Assembly (NCBI GenBank): GCA_009776305.1
Contig: WRLY01000001.1
Span: 620,001-684,000 of the forward strand
Length of the DNA stretch: 64,000 bases
Direction: 5' to 3'
Origin: Oscillospiraceae bacterium
GTDB taxonomy: Bacteria; Bacillota; Clostridia; Oscillospirales; Ruminococcaceae
The notes under the pieces were generated by a model. It was not told the origin of the DNA, made no database searches, and saw only the letters and a list, made by a program, of their open reading frames with translations. How positions within the stretch are numbered: position 1 is the stretch's first letter; each line of letters starts with the position of its first letter. Made by a program: the position numbers and the translations under genes. Of the stretch, positions 25,111-33,090 are shown one piece after another.

Positions 25111-26289
25111 TTACTGCGTTTGTATAAAGCTCTGTGTTTTTGACTTCATATTCTTATATTCCCCCCGAAACTTTATAAAAGTGATTGCTAATATTGCGGA
25201 GGCGGCTACTCTTATAAGTGAGAAGAAGTTGAATGAAGTCGCGTCGTAGCCAATGAGCGTCAGCAGGAAGGGGAGAAACAGTTGAACCCCTAAGGTTATG
25301 AACACGAGTATGGGGAGCATGAGGCTGAAATCCGGCGGCGTTTTTCCTCGGAGCAGAATGGACTTGATATTATTTATTATTTTGAAAACCGCTATGTTAT
25401 AGGCTAAGAAGTAGGCAACCAATATACCTGCCACCCCAACTATAATAAACGCAAATAAAGGGTCGGCGTCATAATAATTCGCCATATCCACCATGATTCC
25501 CAGTAAAATGAACAGCAAAAGCAAGCCCGCCAAAGCCATTTGAGCTATTAAGAAATAAATATGTACGCCCTTGACCATTGAAAACCCTGTAGTTTTTAAT
25601 GGGGCGTTATCCCGTTTGGTACATCGCGTGTAAATAAGCCACAAGCCTATGGCGATTAAAATTTGGGGAAGGGAAATTCCGAGAAACATAAAAACCGTAG
25701 CAATAATCATGGCTAAGGACACAAAATAATCGTCGTAATAATAGTAATTATCATCATAGTATTCATAGTTAAAATTCAAAAAGGTTTCGGTTTCGGCGCT
25801 TACAGAATTGCTCACAGCAGCGTGGTCAAAGCCGTGTGAATAGTCAAAAATTTCCGACAAGCCGTAATCGGCAAGTGAGCCGAACGAGGTTTGTGTTGCG
25901 AAAATATAGGAGAAAAAATTCACAAAAATAGAAATGGTAAATATAATTACGCCGGCTAAAAACAACGGGGACGAGCCGCATTTCCTGATTAACTCAACTG
26001 CGGAAACAGCGTCCGCGTCCGGAACGGAAACCGCGTAAGGGTCGCCGTATGGGCTCTGCCGGCTGTAACTTGCGTAAGGGTTATGGTAGGGAATGTTTTG
26101 CTGATAAGGATTTTGATATGGTTGCTGATAAGGCTGTTGAAAGGGTTGTTGCTCCTGCTGCGGGTAAGCCGTCGGAACGGGGTAAATCTGCTGTTGCGGC
26201 GGGAAATCTTCGGTTGTTTTAGCGCCGCATTGGGTGCAGAAAGTACCGCCGTCAGTCATCGGGTAACCGCATTTTGTGCAGAAATTCAT
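25111..26289 (-). CDS. zinc-ribbon multi-pass membrane protein
   Basis: The 392-residue protein opens with a zinc ribbon (CTKCGYPMTDGGTFCTQCG), followed by a Pro/Gln/Tyr-rich cytoplasmic linker (about residues 30-85) and about six or seven transmembrane segments, beginning with SSPLFLAGVIIFTISIF. A highly acidic, Tyr-rich loop (residues 170-190) probably faces outside. The function is not recognisable. The membrane part shares its first helix motif (G(L/S)SPLFLxGxxIF) with the next gene, so they are paralogues. The ribosome binding site is GGAG. Confidence 0.7.
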   Translation of the reverse strand: MNFCTKCGYPMTDGGTFCTQCGAKTTEDFPPQQQIYPVPTAYPQQEQQPFQQPYQQPYQNPYQQNIPYHNPYASYSRQSPYGDPYAVSVPDADAVSAVELIRKCGSSPLFLAGVIIFTISIFVNFFSYIFATQTSFGSLADYGLSEIFDYSHGFDHAAVSNSVSAETETFLNFNYEYYDDNYYYYDDYFVSLAMIIATVFMFLGISLPQILIAIGLWLIYTRCTKRDNAPLKTTGFSMVKGVHIYFLIAQMALAGLLLLFILLGIMVDMANYYDADPLFAFIIVGVAGILVAYFLAYNIAVFKIINNIKSILLRGKTPPDFSLMLPILVFITLGVQLFLPFLLTLIGYDATSFNFFSLIRVAASAILAITFIKFRGEYKNMKSKTQSFIQTQ

Positions 26290-26312
26290 GGGGGTTTCTC
26301 CTTTTGAAGTGG

Positions 26313-26345
26313 ATACTAAGGGACGGCTTTACCGTCCCTTAGTAT
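26313..26345. repeat. dispersed palindrome, 14-bp stem
   Basis: ATACTAAGGGACGG pairs perfectly with CCGTCCCTTAGTAT over a 5-base loop, between two minus-strand zinc-ribbon genes. No T-run follows in the minus direction, so it is more likely a repeat element or mRNA stabiliser than a terminator. Confidence 0.7.
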
Positions 26346-26379
26346 TATTATATTGCAACTTAATTAAACGGGGATTATA

Positions 26380-27771
26380 TCAGGCTTTTTTTATGGTTTT
26401 TCGCATTTCGTGAAGTCGGTTATAATCCGTGCTGAACTGCGCGAATGCAAACGCCATAAGTACCGTACCTGCCGCCTGTACTAACGCTAACCAGTCGTTA
26501 AGCGTGGCGTTTCCGAACAGCAATACAAAGTTGCCAAGCTGAACAAAAGCTAAAATTATAACGATTTTCGGTAAAAACCGACTGAAGTCTTCGGAGTATC
26601 TGCCGGTGGTTATAACGTGATTTAAATTTTTGGTAATTTTTATTACCGTAGCGTTTACGTAAATGCTCATAAGTTGTATTGCGAGGAAAAATACGATTTG
26701 AACAGTTTGGTACAAAGTCGGCAAACCCGTGAGGTTTAAATAAGCCTCTCTCATGTACGCTAACAAAATTATTCCCGAAGCTACTATACCGCAGGTTGCC
26801 GCGATTCTGATGTAGAAACAGCCGGGGGCGCGTTTGCGTGCGCGGTCAGAACCTGACAGGGAGATGGTATTGAGAATAAAGCCAATCAGATAAAGGCAGG
26901 TTGGTATGAGCGTCAGCAAATAAACTACGGTGTTAATATATCCTGTTATCAGCATTTGGTCGGCTTGCGCCGTCGCCTCTTTGGTTTCAAGCGGGTTTAG
27001 TTCCATAAGCGCAGCATATTGCAACATTGAGTCCTTGTACTGCATAGTGTTGCGTATATACTCTAAAAATTCACCAACTTTTATATATGTAAGGAAAATC
27101 GAAAGAAAGGAGAATATAGCCGCCCCGATTAGGAACAAGGGCGAAAGTCCGTATTTTTTTAACAGGTCAACATACGGATTTTCAGCGTCGGCGTGCTTTT
27201 TACTGATGAAAGTTTCAACACCGTCTTCTTCGGGTTCATATTCTTCCTCTTCGGGTAGGTCTGCGGGCGGGGTGAAAGACGGTGATGCAGGAGCAGACGC
27301 TGACGAGGACTTAGGTTTTTGCGCTGAGGCAGATTGCGCGGGTTCTGCCCCTTCTCCCGTAAGGTCTTGCAGGGCGATTTTCCAAGGGGGGAGCTTTTCC
27401 TTAGTTTGGCTGTCGGTTTCTGAAACCTCTGCCGCACGTGCAAAAGATTCAAGCGCGGTATTTTCCTCTGACGGCTGTGTTTGTTCGGAAGGCTCGCTTT
27501 CGGACGGCGCTTCAAATAAAAGCTCGCGCAGAGCCGGCTCGGGCTCAGGTTCAGGCTCGGGCGGAGCTGTGTAAACAGGCTCGGACTCGGATGGAGCGGT
27601 GTATACCGGCTCAAATTCGGGAACTTGGGGTGTTTCGTTAGAAGGCGGTGCGGAATCCCGTATTTCCTGTTTTGATTGGTTCTTGGCGGCAGACTCCTGA
27701 GGCTCACCGCAATTGTAGCAAGCTGCGCCTGCTTTAAATAAAATATGCTTGCAGTTTTTGCAAATTTTCAT
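26380..27771 (-). CDS. zinc-ribbon membrane protein with long Pro/Glu-rich linker
   Basis: The 463-residue protein starts with a zinc ribbon (CKNCKHILFKAGAACYNCG), then about 160 residues of Pro/Glu/Ser-rich disordered sequence (repeats such as YTAPSESEPVYTAPPEPEPE), and a C-terminal membrane domain with about six helices beginning at YGLSPLFLIGAAIFSFL. The layout matches the downstream paralogue. Function unknown; a membrane-stress or envelope role is possible but unsupported. Opposite-strand open frames here are artefacts of the repetitive linker. Confidence 0.7.
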   Translation of the reverse strand: MKICKNCKHILFKAGAACYNCGEPQESAAKNQSKQEIRDSAPPSNETPQVPEFEPVYTAPSESEPVYTAPPEPEPEPEPALRELLFEAPSESEPSEQTQPSEENTALESFARAAEVSETDSQTKEKLPPWKIALQDLTGEGAEPAQSASAQKPKSSSASAPASPSFTPPADLPEEEEYEPEEDGVETFISKKHADAENPYVDLLKKYGLSPLFLIGAAIFSFLSIFLTYIKVGEFLEYIRNTMQYKDSMLQYAALMELNPLETKEATAQADQMLITGYINTVVYLLTLIPTCLYLIGFILNTISLSGSDRARKRAPGCFYIRIAATCGIVASGIILLAYMREAYLNLTGLPTLYQTVQIVFFLAIQLMSIYVNATVIKITKNLNHVITTGRYSEDFSRFLPKIVIILAFVQLGNFVLLFGNATLNDWLALVQAAGTVLMAFAFAQFSTDYNRLHEMRKTIKKA

Positions 27772-27806
27772 AGCTTAACCTTTTCCTTAATTATATTTTA
27801 AATATT

Positions 27807-28394
27807 TTACTTATAAAATGCCACCTTGCCGAAAATCGGGAGGGGCTTCATAATTTTTTTGGAGGCGTTGCTTATGCCTGTGAACATGAATATTAAATAG
27901 AATGTAAGAATACCCGCGTTAATAAGCAAGCCTATTGTGAAAGTGGCGTTGTCAACAATTCTCGGGAAACTTGAAAGATAAGAAAAAGTAATCATGCGTA
28001 ACATTAAGCTTATCATATAAGAAAAACTTGAAATAATCACATCTCTCGCGACTAAGAGGGCGGCGGTAACGATTGTAAGCATTATGCCTTGTCCTGCGTG
28101 GAAACGAACCAAGGGGTCGTCTTTATAATCCTTGTTAAAACAGAGTAGCCAGAAAACGAATATGTAAGACCACTTCATACATGTGACTTTCGGGTCGGGC
28201 GGGGCTATCGGATTTTGGGGAGGGGGGGCGTAATATTGCTGTCCGGGCTGTTGTTGGCTCGGCATGGGCTGTTGCTGTATTGGGGGCGGGGCAGACTGTG
28301 CCGCTTGTTGTACAGTCTGTTGCTGTTGATTATTTACAGTACAGGCGCATACCATTCCTTCGGGCACCTGACCTCCGCATATTTGACAAAACAT
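27807..28394 (-). CDS. zinc-ribbon, Gln/Pro-rich, membrane protein
   Basis: The 195-residue protein starts at the ATG at 28394, preceded by a textbook GAGGAGGAA; an upstream in-frame ATG at 28532 lacks a ribosome binding site and would add non-coding-like sequence. It has a short Cys-rich head (CQICGGQVPEGMVCAC), a Gln/Pro linker, and four transmembrane helices. It contains an RFHAGQG-type motif (DPLVRFHAGQGIMLTIV) found in small Tic20/DUF4870-like membrane proteins. Third of three zinc-ribbon membrane genes in the same direction. Confidence 0.7.
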   Translation of the reverse strand: MFCQICGGQVPEGMVCACTVNNQQQQTVQQAAQSAPPPIQQQPMPSQQQPGQQYYAPPPQNPIAPPDPKVTCMKWSYIFVFWLLCFNKDYKDDPLVRFHAGQGIMLTIVTAALLVARDVIISSFSYMISLMLRMITFSYLSSFPRIVDNATFTIGLLINAGILTFYLIFMFTGISNASKKIMKPLPIFGKVAFYK

Positions 28395-28539
28395 ATATTT
28401 TTCCTCCTCGAAAAATAAAATATACATAGCATATCTACATTTTACTATATTAAGTACAAAATGTAAAGAGTATTTTTTAAAATTTTGTAGAAATGTTATA
28501 AAAGTCCTAAAAAAGTTCAATAATTTTTCCAAAAAGTAC

Positions 28540-28590
28540 TTGACATGACGTAGTAATCATGGTATATTTAAATCAACAACTACTACGTCA
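28540..28590 (+). promoter_or_regulatory. promoter with PadR-type twin operator
   Basis: The promoter is TTGACA (28540-28545), 17 bases, then TATATT (28563-28568) with an extended -10 TG at 28560-28561. A perfect 10-bp inverted repeat flanks the -10: TGACGTAGTA (28546-28555), inside the spacer, and TACTACGTCA (28581-28590), just after the expected start site. A dimeric regulator bound here would block polymerase; the PadR gene directly downstream is the natural candidate. Confidence 0.85.
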
Positions 28591-28637
28591 CGCGTATAAC
28601 TTGTGGTGAAGTAATTATCGAAAAAAGGGGGGATTTC

Positions 28638-28997
28638 ATGATAAGCAGTGAGGCTATTCGCGGTTATATTGACTTAATCATTCTTTGCGTACTTGAGGGA
28701 GGCGAATCCTATGGGTATGAAATCGGTAAATCAATCCGTGAAATCACGGGGGGCGAATACATTATAAAAGAAACCACGCTGTATTCCGCTTTTACCCGTA
28801 TGGAAAGAGGCGGGCTTATTGAATCCTATCCCGGTAGCGTAACCCACGGAAAACCCCGCACATACTATCGTATGACCAAAAAGGGTCGGGGATTCCGCCA
28901 AGAGAAACTGGAGGAGTGGGAATTTACCAAAAAAATTATCAGTAAATTTATCGCGAAATTAACAGAAAGCGGGGAAAAATCAGATGGAAGTCATTAA
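28638..28997 (+). CDS. PadR-family transcriptional repressor
   Basis: The 119-residue protein has the PadR winged helix (DLIILCVLEGGESYGYEIGK, TLYSAFTRMERGGLIES, KPRTYYRMTKKG) and a C-terminal dimerisation helix. PadR proteins respond to phenolics, antibiotics or membrane stress and usually repress themselves and a neighbouring membrane gene. It overlaps the next gene by 14 bases. The palindromic operator in its own promoter points to autoregulation. The ribosome binding site is AAGGGGGG. Confidence 0.9.
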   Translation: MISSEAIRGYIDLIILCVLEGGESYGYEIGKSIREITGGEYIIKETTLYSAFTRMERGGLIESYPGSVTHGKPRTYYRMTKKGRGFRQEKLEEWEFTKKIISKFIAKLTESGEKSDGSH

Positions 28998-29424
28998 AAC
29001 ATATCTTGAAACCATGTTTTCGGCTTTACCGCAGACGGCGGAGAGCTTCAGGTTCAAAAATGAGCTTTTAATCAACATGGAGGAAAAGTACAACGAGTTT
29101 AAAGCGGCGGGCAAGTCCGAGAACGAGGCGGTAGGCACGGTTATTTCGGAGTTCGGGAATATAGACGAGATTGCGGAGGCATTAGGCGGGCAAACCGATT
29201 TAAACCAAACCCGTAATAAGCAAGCTAACAACAAAGCCGAAAAAATCATCGGAACTGTCGCCTCTGTTTACTGGCCTTTGGTTGTAGGGGCTTATCTGCT
29301 GTGGAGTTTTTTAGGTGACTCATGGGACAAAAGCTGGCTGATATGGCCTGTCGCGGGACTTATATTCGGGGCGATTGCGGGAGGATTGGGAGCGTATTTT
29401 TACAGTGGTAACGATAAAAAATAG
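28984..29424 (+). CDS. permease-prefix-domain membrane protein paired with PadR
   Basis: The 146-residue protein has an N-terminal helical permease prefix domain 1 (ETMFSALPQTAESFRFKNE, EAVGTVISEFGNIDEIAEAL), as in DUF1700-like partners of PadR regulators, and two transmembrane helices at the C-terminus. Such proteins are thought to work with the co-transcribed PadR in envelope stress response. The start lies inside padR, so translation is coupled. Confidence 0.8.
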   Translation: MEVIKTYLETMFSALPQTAESFRFKNELLINMEEKYNEFKAAGKSENEAVGTVISEFGNIDEIAEALGGQTDLNQTRNKQANNKAEKIIGTVASVYWPLVVGAYLLWSFLGDSWDKSWLIWPVAGLIFGAIAGGLGAYFYSGNDKK

Positions 29425-29446
29425 CAAACAAAAGATAAAAACTTTT

Positions 29447-29481
29447 CAAACCTGACAAGCTGTTGTCAGGTTTGATTTTTT
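29447..29481 (+). terminator. intrinsic terminator of the PadR operon
   Basis: CAAACCTGACAA, a 4-base loop GCTG, TTGTCAGGTTTG, then ATTTTTTA: a perfect 12-bp stem with a T-run. The right arm contains the -35 box of the next gene. Confidence 0.92.
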
Positions 29482-29491
29482 ATGATATGAT
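29463..29491 (+). promoter_or_regulatory. promoter of the WYL regulator, nested in a terminator
   Basis: TTGTCA (29463-29468), a 17-base spacer that includes the terminator T-run, and TATGAT (29486-29491). The predicted start is about 25 bases before the TTG start codon. Confidence 0.6.
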
Positions 29492-29519
29492 ATAAGAAAC
29501 ATGAAAAGGCGGTAATATT

Positions 29520-30452
29520 TTGAAATTAAACAGATTGCTGGAAATAACCACGATTTTATTAAACAAAAAAACCGTGACGGCGGCAGAATTGGCAGAACGG
29601 TTCGAGGTAAGTACCCGAACGATTTACCGTGATATTGACGTGTTGAGCGGGTCGGGGGTGCCTGTTTATTGTTCTCAGGGCTCGGGAGGCGGTATTTCGA
29701 TTTTGGAGGGTTATACCGTCAGCCGTGCCGTGCTTTCCGACAGTGAGCGGGACAGCGTGTTGCTTGCTTTGCAAACCTTAGAGGCTACGCGTTATCCTGA
29801 AATAAACGCAGTTTTGGAGAAATTGGGGGGAATCTTTCAAAACGCAAAAAACACCGATTCGGATTGGATTTCGGTGGATTTTTCACCCTGGGGGAGCAAC
29901 CCGAATACTAAGAATAAATTCTCGGATATAAGAGCCGCGATTTTAAAGAGCAGGGTGATTGAAGTCGATTACATAAACGCGCTGAATGAGAAAAGCCGGC
30001 GTAAAATTGAGCCTTTGCGGCTGATTTTTAAGTCGCAGGCGTGGTATTTATGGGGGTATTGCCTTGCAAAGTGGGATTACAGGCTGTTTCGGATTTCCCG
30101 AATTAAAAGTGTGCGGGTTACGGACGAGGTTTTTAAACGTGAAAAGGAGCATGTTATTAAAAATGGCGAGAAAGCTTCCGATTCAAAGGAAGAAACCATG
30201 ATAAACCTTTCAATGAAATTTACAGGGGATGCCCTTTACAGGCTTTGCGATGATTTTGACGACGAGCTGATTGTTGATAACGGAGACGGGACTTATTCGA
30301 TTGAGATGAATTTCCCCGATTCAGAGTGGATTTACAATTATATTTTATCGTTTGGCGGCTCGGTAAAGGTGCTCTCACCTGAAAGTGTTGTTAAAATTAT
30401 AAAAGAGCGGGCGGAGGGGGTATTAGAAATTTACGCAGGGAACGGGTTTTAA
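29520..30452 (+). CDS. WYL-domain transcriptional regulator (YafY/DeoR-like)
   Basis: The 310-residue protein has an N-terminal HTH_11 domain (TVTAAELAERFEVSTRTIYRDIDVL), a middle WYL domain (IEPLRLIFKSQAWYLWGYC, YRLFRISRIKSVRV) and the C-terminal WCX extension. WYL regulators sense nucleic-acid or nucleotide ligands and control diverse genes. The TTG start is supported by AGGCGG just upstream. It has no obvious regulated partner in the same direction. Confidence 0.9.
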   Translation: MKLNRLLEITTILLNKKTVTAAELAERFEVSTRTIYRDIDVLSGSGVPVYCSQGSGGGISILEGYTVSRAVLSDSERDSVLLALQTLEATRYPEINAVLEKLGGIFQNAKNTDSDWISVDFSPWGSNPNTKNKFSDIRAAILKSRVIEVDYINALNEKSRRKIEPLRLIFKSQAWYLWGYCLAKWDYRLFRISRIKSVRVTDEVFKREKEHVIKNGEKASDSKEETMINLSMKFTGDALYRLCDDFDDELIVDNGDGTYSIEMNFPDSEWIYNYILSFGGSVKVLSPESVVKIIKERAEGVLEIYAGNGF

Positions 30453-30471
30453 CCCGCTCCCTGCATTTTTT
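30435..30471. terminator. intrinsic terminator overlapping the WYL gene stop
   Basis: GCAGGGAACGGGTT pairs with AACCCGCTCCCTGC (one internal mismatch) over a TT loop, followed by ATTTTTTG. The WYL stop codon is inside the hairpin. It also faces the convergent lysin-like gene. Confidence 0.9.
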
Positions 30472-30481
30472 GTTATTTTGG

Positions 30482-31216
30482 CTATTTCAAAGCCGATTTG
30501 ACTATCCAGCCGATTTTGCCTCCGCAGTCTACTTTGATGTAAATAAGTCCGCAGACCCGGTCTCTTTTTTCACCGCCGGGTAAAACCTTAACCGTGTTGC
30601 CGGTTTCAATGACTTTTAATATTTGCGAGGACATTGAGGGTTGTTCACGCATTTTGGCGCTATAGGCTAAAACGCGCACGTCAACGTCTTTTGACGGGTT
30701 TTCCGGCTTTGGGGGAGACGGAGCAGAGCCTTTTAGGGATTTTGTTCCGATTATAAACGGCTCGGGGTCAATGCGTGAACTGCGGTCATTTTCATTTGTC
30801 CATATTTCAAAGTGAACGTGCGGGGCGGTTGACAAGCCGGTGCTGCCGATGATTCCGAGCTTTGCGCCTTTTTTCAGGTTATCGCCGATTTTTACGCACA
30901 GGCTTCGGAATTTTAAATGGCAATACTTTGAAATATAGCCGTTAGGATGCTTTAGCACAACATAGTTTCCGAGTGCGTCGGGACTGCTCCAGTTTTCTTT
31001 TACATTGACCGAGAGGGTTCGGTTAACATCGGCTTTTACTTTAATCACCCGTCCCTCTTCAATAGCTATGACCGCTTCTTCCGTACCGGTACCGGGAACT
31101 AAGTCGGCGCCATAATGGTTTAAGCCGTATTGAGGGTCCATAAACCCATAGGTTACTTTGGTTTTACCGTTGGCGAAAATGGGGTTTGTGCATTTAAGCT
31201 GAGTCATGTGAGACAT
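30482..31216 (-). CDS. leaderless M23 peptidase with C-terminal SH3 domain (lysin-like)
   Basis: M23 enzymes cut peptidoglycan cross-bridges. The 244-residue protein has an N-terminal LytM domain with zinc ligands in HYGADLV and HVHFEIW, a Pro-rich linker (SAPSPPKPENPSKD) and a bacterial SH3 domain (MREQPSMSSQILKVIETGNTVKVL). It has no signal peptide or transmembrane helix, so it would stay inside until released by lysis or a special export route. That fits a phage-type endolysin or a particle-borne muralytic enzyme better than a housekeeping hydrolase. It is the last gene of the minus-strand DUF2589 cassette, 87 bases after the previous gene. Confidence 0.85.
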   Translation of the reverse strand: MSHMTQLKCTNPIFANGKTKVTYGFMDPQYGLNHYGADLVPGTGTEEAVIAIEEGRVIKVKADVNRTLSVNVKENWSSPDALGNYVVLKHPNGYISKYCHLKFRSLCVKIGDNLKKGAKLGIIGSTGLSTAPHVHFEIWTNENDRSSRIDPEPFIIGTKSLKGSAPSPPKPENPSKDVDVRVLAYSAKMREQPSMSSQILKVIETGNTVKVLPGGEKRDRVCGLIYIKVDCGGKIGWIVKSALK

Positions 31217-31303
31217 TTAAAACATTGCTCCTTCCCGATACAAACGAACCATAAAGTATATTTCCTTCTCGCACTTGTTCTTTTTTCAAACTGTGAAGTC
31301 CTC

Positions 31304-32398
31304 CTAATTTTGTATCATGACCGAGTTGTATTCCGCTTTGTTGTCGCTTAATTTTTGACTGCTTTTTCTCCACTGTTTCATAGCTTCAATGGCGTTTGTG
31401 AATTCGATTTCCATAGGCGAAACGTCGGGAATGAATTTTTCTTCGCTCTTAGCGCCGTATATAGCCGTAAGTGTGGCAGAGGTTTCGGAACTCGGGTCGC
31501 CGTAAGCCGAAAGGTTATTAGCTATGCTCGAGTTGAAGTTTTTCCAGAAGTTGTCGTAGCTTTCCATTTCTTTAGTGATTTTCCCTCTTTTTTCATCGTT
31601 GGCATTTTTAGCGGCTTCGTCCGCGTCCTTTAGGTCAACGATTTGGTTTAATTCAGCCTGATAATCGCTCACCATTTTGTCGCGAGCATTTTTAGCTTTG
31701 TCGGTCAGAATGTTGCGTTTTAATTCATAGTTGCTTTGCGCCGAGCTTTCGGCGTCTTCGAGGCGGAAACGCTCTTCGCGTAGTAGTTTAAGCTTAGTGT
31801 TCTTTTCTTTTGCCTTGCCCTGAAGTTCTTTTCCGGAGGCGTCAACTGCCTTAGTGCTTACGACATTAGGGGCTACGGACGCCGCCATCATGTCGAGAAC
31901 CCTTGCCAAGCCTTCGGGGATTCCGTGGTTGGTGGCGCGAACATCTACGTGGTATTTAGCCGAGTTGTCGCTACTCCGTGTATTGGAACTGCTGGAGGCA
32001 ACGCTACCCTTGATTGATATGTTGAAAGGTCCGATTCTTGCCGAAGCGCTCATTTCGGCACTCATGTTGGTACTGCTTTCGGATTTTTCGCTGTTTTTTA
32101 CTTCCATGTCGAAAAGTATGTTTACTTCGTCGATTTGCAGATTCGGAATCGGCACGATGGCAAGCAGAGGAATATCAATCGCCATTTCGTTGTCGCTTAC
32201 GTTACCGTCGGGGTCGGGGGTTTTTTGGGTGTATTTGAATTTTACGGTTCTGGCGTTTTTGTTGCTGTCAAAACCTACCTCGTTTATAAAGCTTGCTGTA
32301 CTTTTGGCTAATATCACGCTGGATTCAGCTGCGGCTGATAAAGGACCTCCGATAAGATTTTTCATATCAAGTCCCGCAAATTGTTGACCTATACCCAT
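31304..32398 (-). CDS. DUF2589 family protein with coiled-coil C-terminus
   Basis: The 364-residue protein resembles DUF2589: an N-terminal Ala-rich amphipathic helix (GPLSAAAESSVILAKSTASFI), then a beta-rich domain (MAIDIPLLAIVPIPNLQIDEV and NILFDMEVK), then about 150 residues predicted as long charged coiled coil (LKLLREERFRLEDAESSAQ onward). No signal peptide or membrane segment is visible. DUF2589 has no established function. Its sister in the same cassette (33083-34351) shares the helix and the IPLLxIxPxxxLxIxxxxxxFDxE pattern. Ribosome binding site AAGGAGAAA. Confidence 0.75.
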   Translation of the reverse strand: MGIGQQFAGLDMKNLIGGPLSAAAESSVILAKSTASFINEVGFDSNKNARTVKFKYTQKTPDPDGNVSDNEMAIDIPLLAIVPIPNLQIDEVNILFDMEVKNSEKSESSTNMSAEMSASARIGPFNISIKGSVASSSSNTRSSDNSAKYHVDVRATNHGIPEGLARVLDMMAASVAPNVVSTKAVDASGKELQGKAKEKNTKLKLLREERFRLEDAESSAQSNYELKRNILTDKAKNARDKMVSDYQAELNQIVDLKDADEAAKNANDEKRGKITKEMESYDNFWKNFNSSIANNLSAYGDPSSETSATLTAIYGAKSEEKFIPDVSPMEIEFTNAIEAMKQWRKSSQKLSDNKAEYNSVMIQN

Positions 32399-32399
32399 T

Positions 32400-32804
32400 T
32401 TAAATTTCTCCTTTTGAATTTTTAAAATTATTTTTTATTTCGGCATGAAACGTGCCGTTTTCAAGGGGTGTTATTTCCACCTCGCAGGTGAAGCAATGCT
32501 TTCTTTTTCTGAAATCAAGCAAGACTTCGCCTATTTCTTGCGTATTGCTGTTTTTTCCCGCGGAAATTCGCGCGGAAAATACCGCTTTTACTTTTTTTAT
32601 CTGAAACGGTCGGCTTTGCGCTTCCCTGTTCTCCCTGATTTGTCCCACACTTTTTTGTGCGCGAAACGCACCGTTGCACGGAAAAGAGTTTGGGATTTCC
32701 CTGTCGGGGGATAAAAGTTTATCATTAGCTTCGACAGCCGATTGACCGAGAAGCTCGATAAATTTACCTAATTTTATTTTACCTGTGAGTTTAGTTGCGC
32801 GCAT
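32400..32804 (-). CDS. small cassette protein, DUF2589-like helix, carrying an in-frame palindromic element
   Basis: The start is the ATG at 32804 behind a perfect GAGGAGG; a TTG at 32819 lies within that Shine-Dalgarno. The 134-residue product begins with LGKFIELLGQSAVEANDKLL, which resembles the Ala-rich helix of its DUF2589 neighbours, and ends with a beta-rich part (VLLDFRKRKHCFTCEVEI). Between them, about 30 residues (DREIPNSFPCNGAFRAQKS onward) are encoded by a palindromic DNA element also present at 49252-49310. The gene may therefore be a small DUF2589 relative that tolerated an element insertion. Function unknown. Confidence 0.65.
   Translation of the reverse strand: MRATKLTGKIKLGKFIELLGQSAVEANDKLLSPDREIPNSFPCNGAFRAQKSVGQIRENREAQSRPFQIKKVKAVFSARISAGKNSNTQEIGEVLLDFRKRKHCFTCEVEITPLENGTFHAEIKNNFKNSKGEI
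32638..32700 (-). repeat. palindromic element, copy 2, inside a coding gene
   Basis: The segment matches 49252-49308 at roughly four of five positions. Shared blocks are TTGTCCC, TTTTTGTGC, CACCGTT, CACGG and AAAAGAG. The fold is kept: an outer stem (TCCCA with TGGGA), an inner hairpin GTGCG-CGAAA-CGCAC and a second hairpin CCGT-TGC-ACGG. It is read in frame in the host gene without a stop codon. A flanking AAAGCCGACCG block (minus strand) is also shared by both copies. Confidence 0.75.
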
Positions 32805-33090
32805 TTTTTTCCTCCTCAACGAGCCAAACCGGCTTTCGTGAAAAACCTATATGATATGTGGTTTTTTGCATGGTCAGCTCATGTTCACCGAGCATATATC
32901 TGCCGATGGAAATATCTTTGCCGATGATGAACCCTTTGGGGTAGTCGTTTAGACATTTGTTGAGCAACTTCGTCTGTGCCGCGCGGGTTTCGTCCGAAAT
33001 CAGTGCGTTTGGGTTTATGCTGCCAATGGAAACGTCTTTGATGAACCTTACCGATTGAATATCTGATTTTTTCGTGTTACTGTTATTCAT
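32791..33090 (-). CDS. small cassette protein of unknown function
   Basis: This 99-residue soluble protein contains two copies of a short motif, VRFIKDVSIGSINPN and GFIIGKDISIGRYML, around a helical segment, which suggests an internal duplication of a beta hairpin. No known family is recognised. It overlaps its upstream neighbour by 8 bases and its downstream neighbour by 14, so it is translated as part of the operon. Confidence 0.7.
   Translation of the reverse strand: MNNSNTKKSDIQSVRFIKDVSIGSINPNALISDETRAAQTKLLNKCLNDYPKGFIIGKDISIGRYMLGEHELTMQKTTYHIGFSRKPVWLVEEEKNARN

Noticed and set aside
27159-27707. Long opposite-frame reading frames in the zinc-ribbon gene
   Set aside because: They arise from the Pro/Glu/Ser-rich linker; the frame with zinc-ribbon and membrane helices is clearly the real one.
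28395-28532. N-terminal extension of the third zinc-ribbon protein
   Set aside because: The upstream ATG lacks a ribosome binding site, while ATG 28394 has GAGGAGGAA and gives a protein starting at the zinc ribbon.
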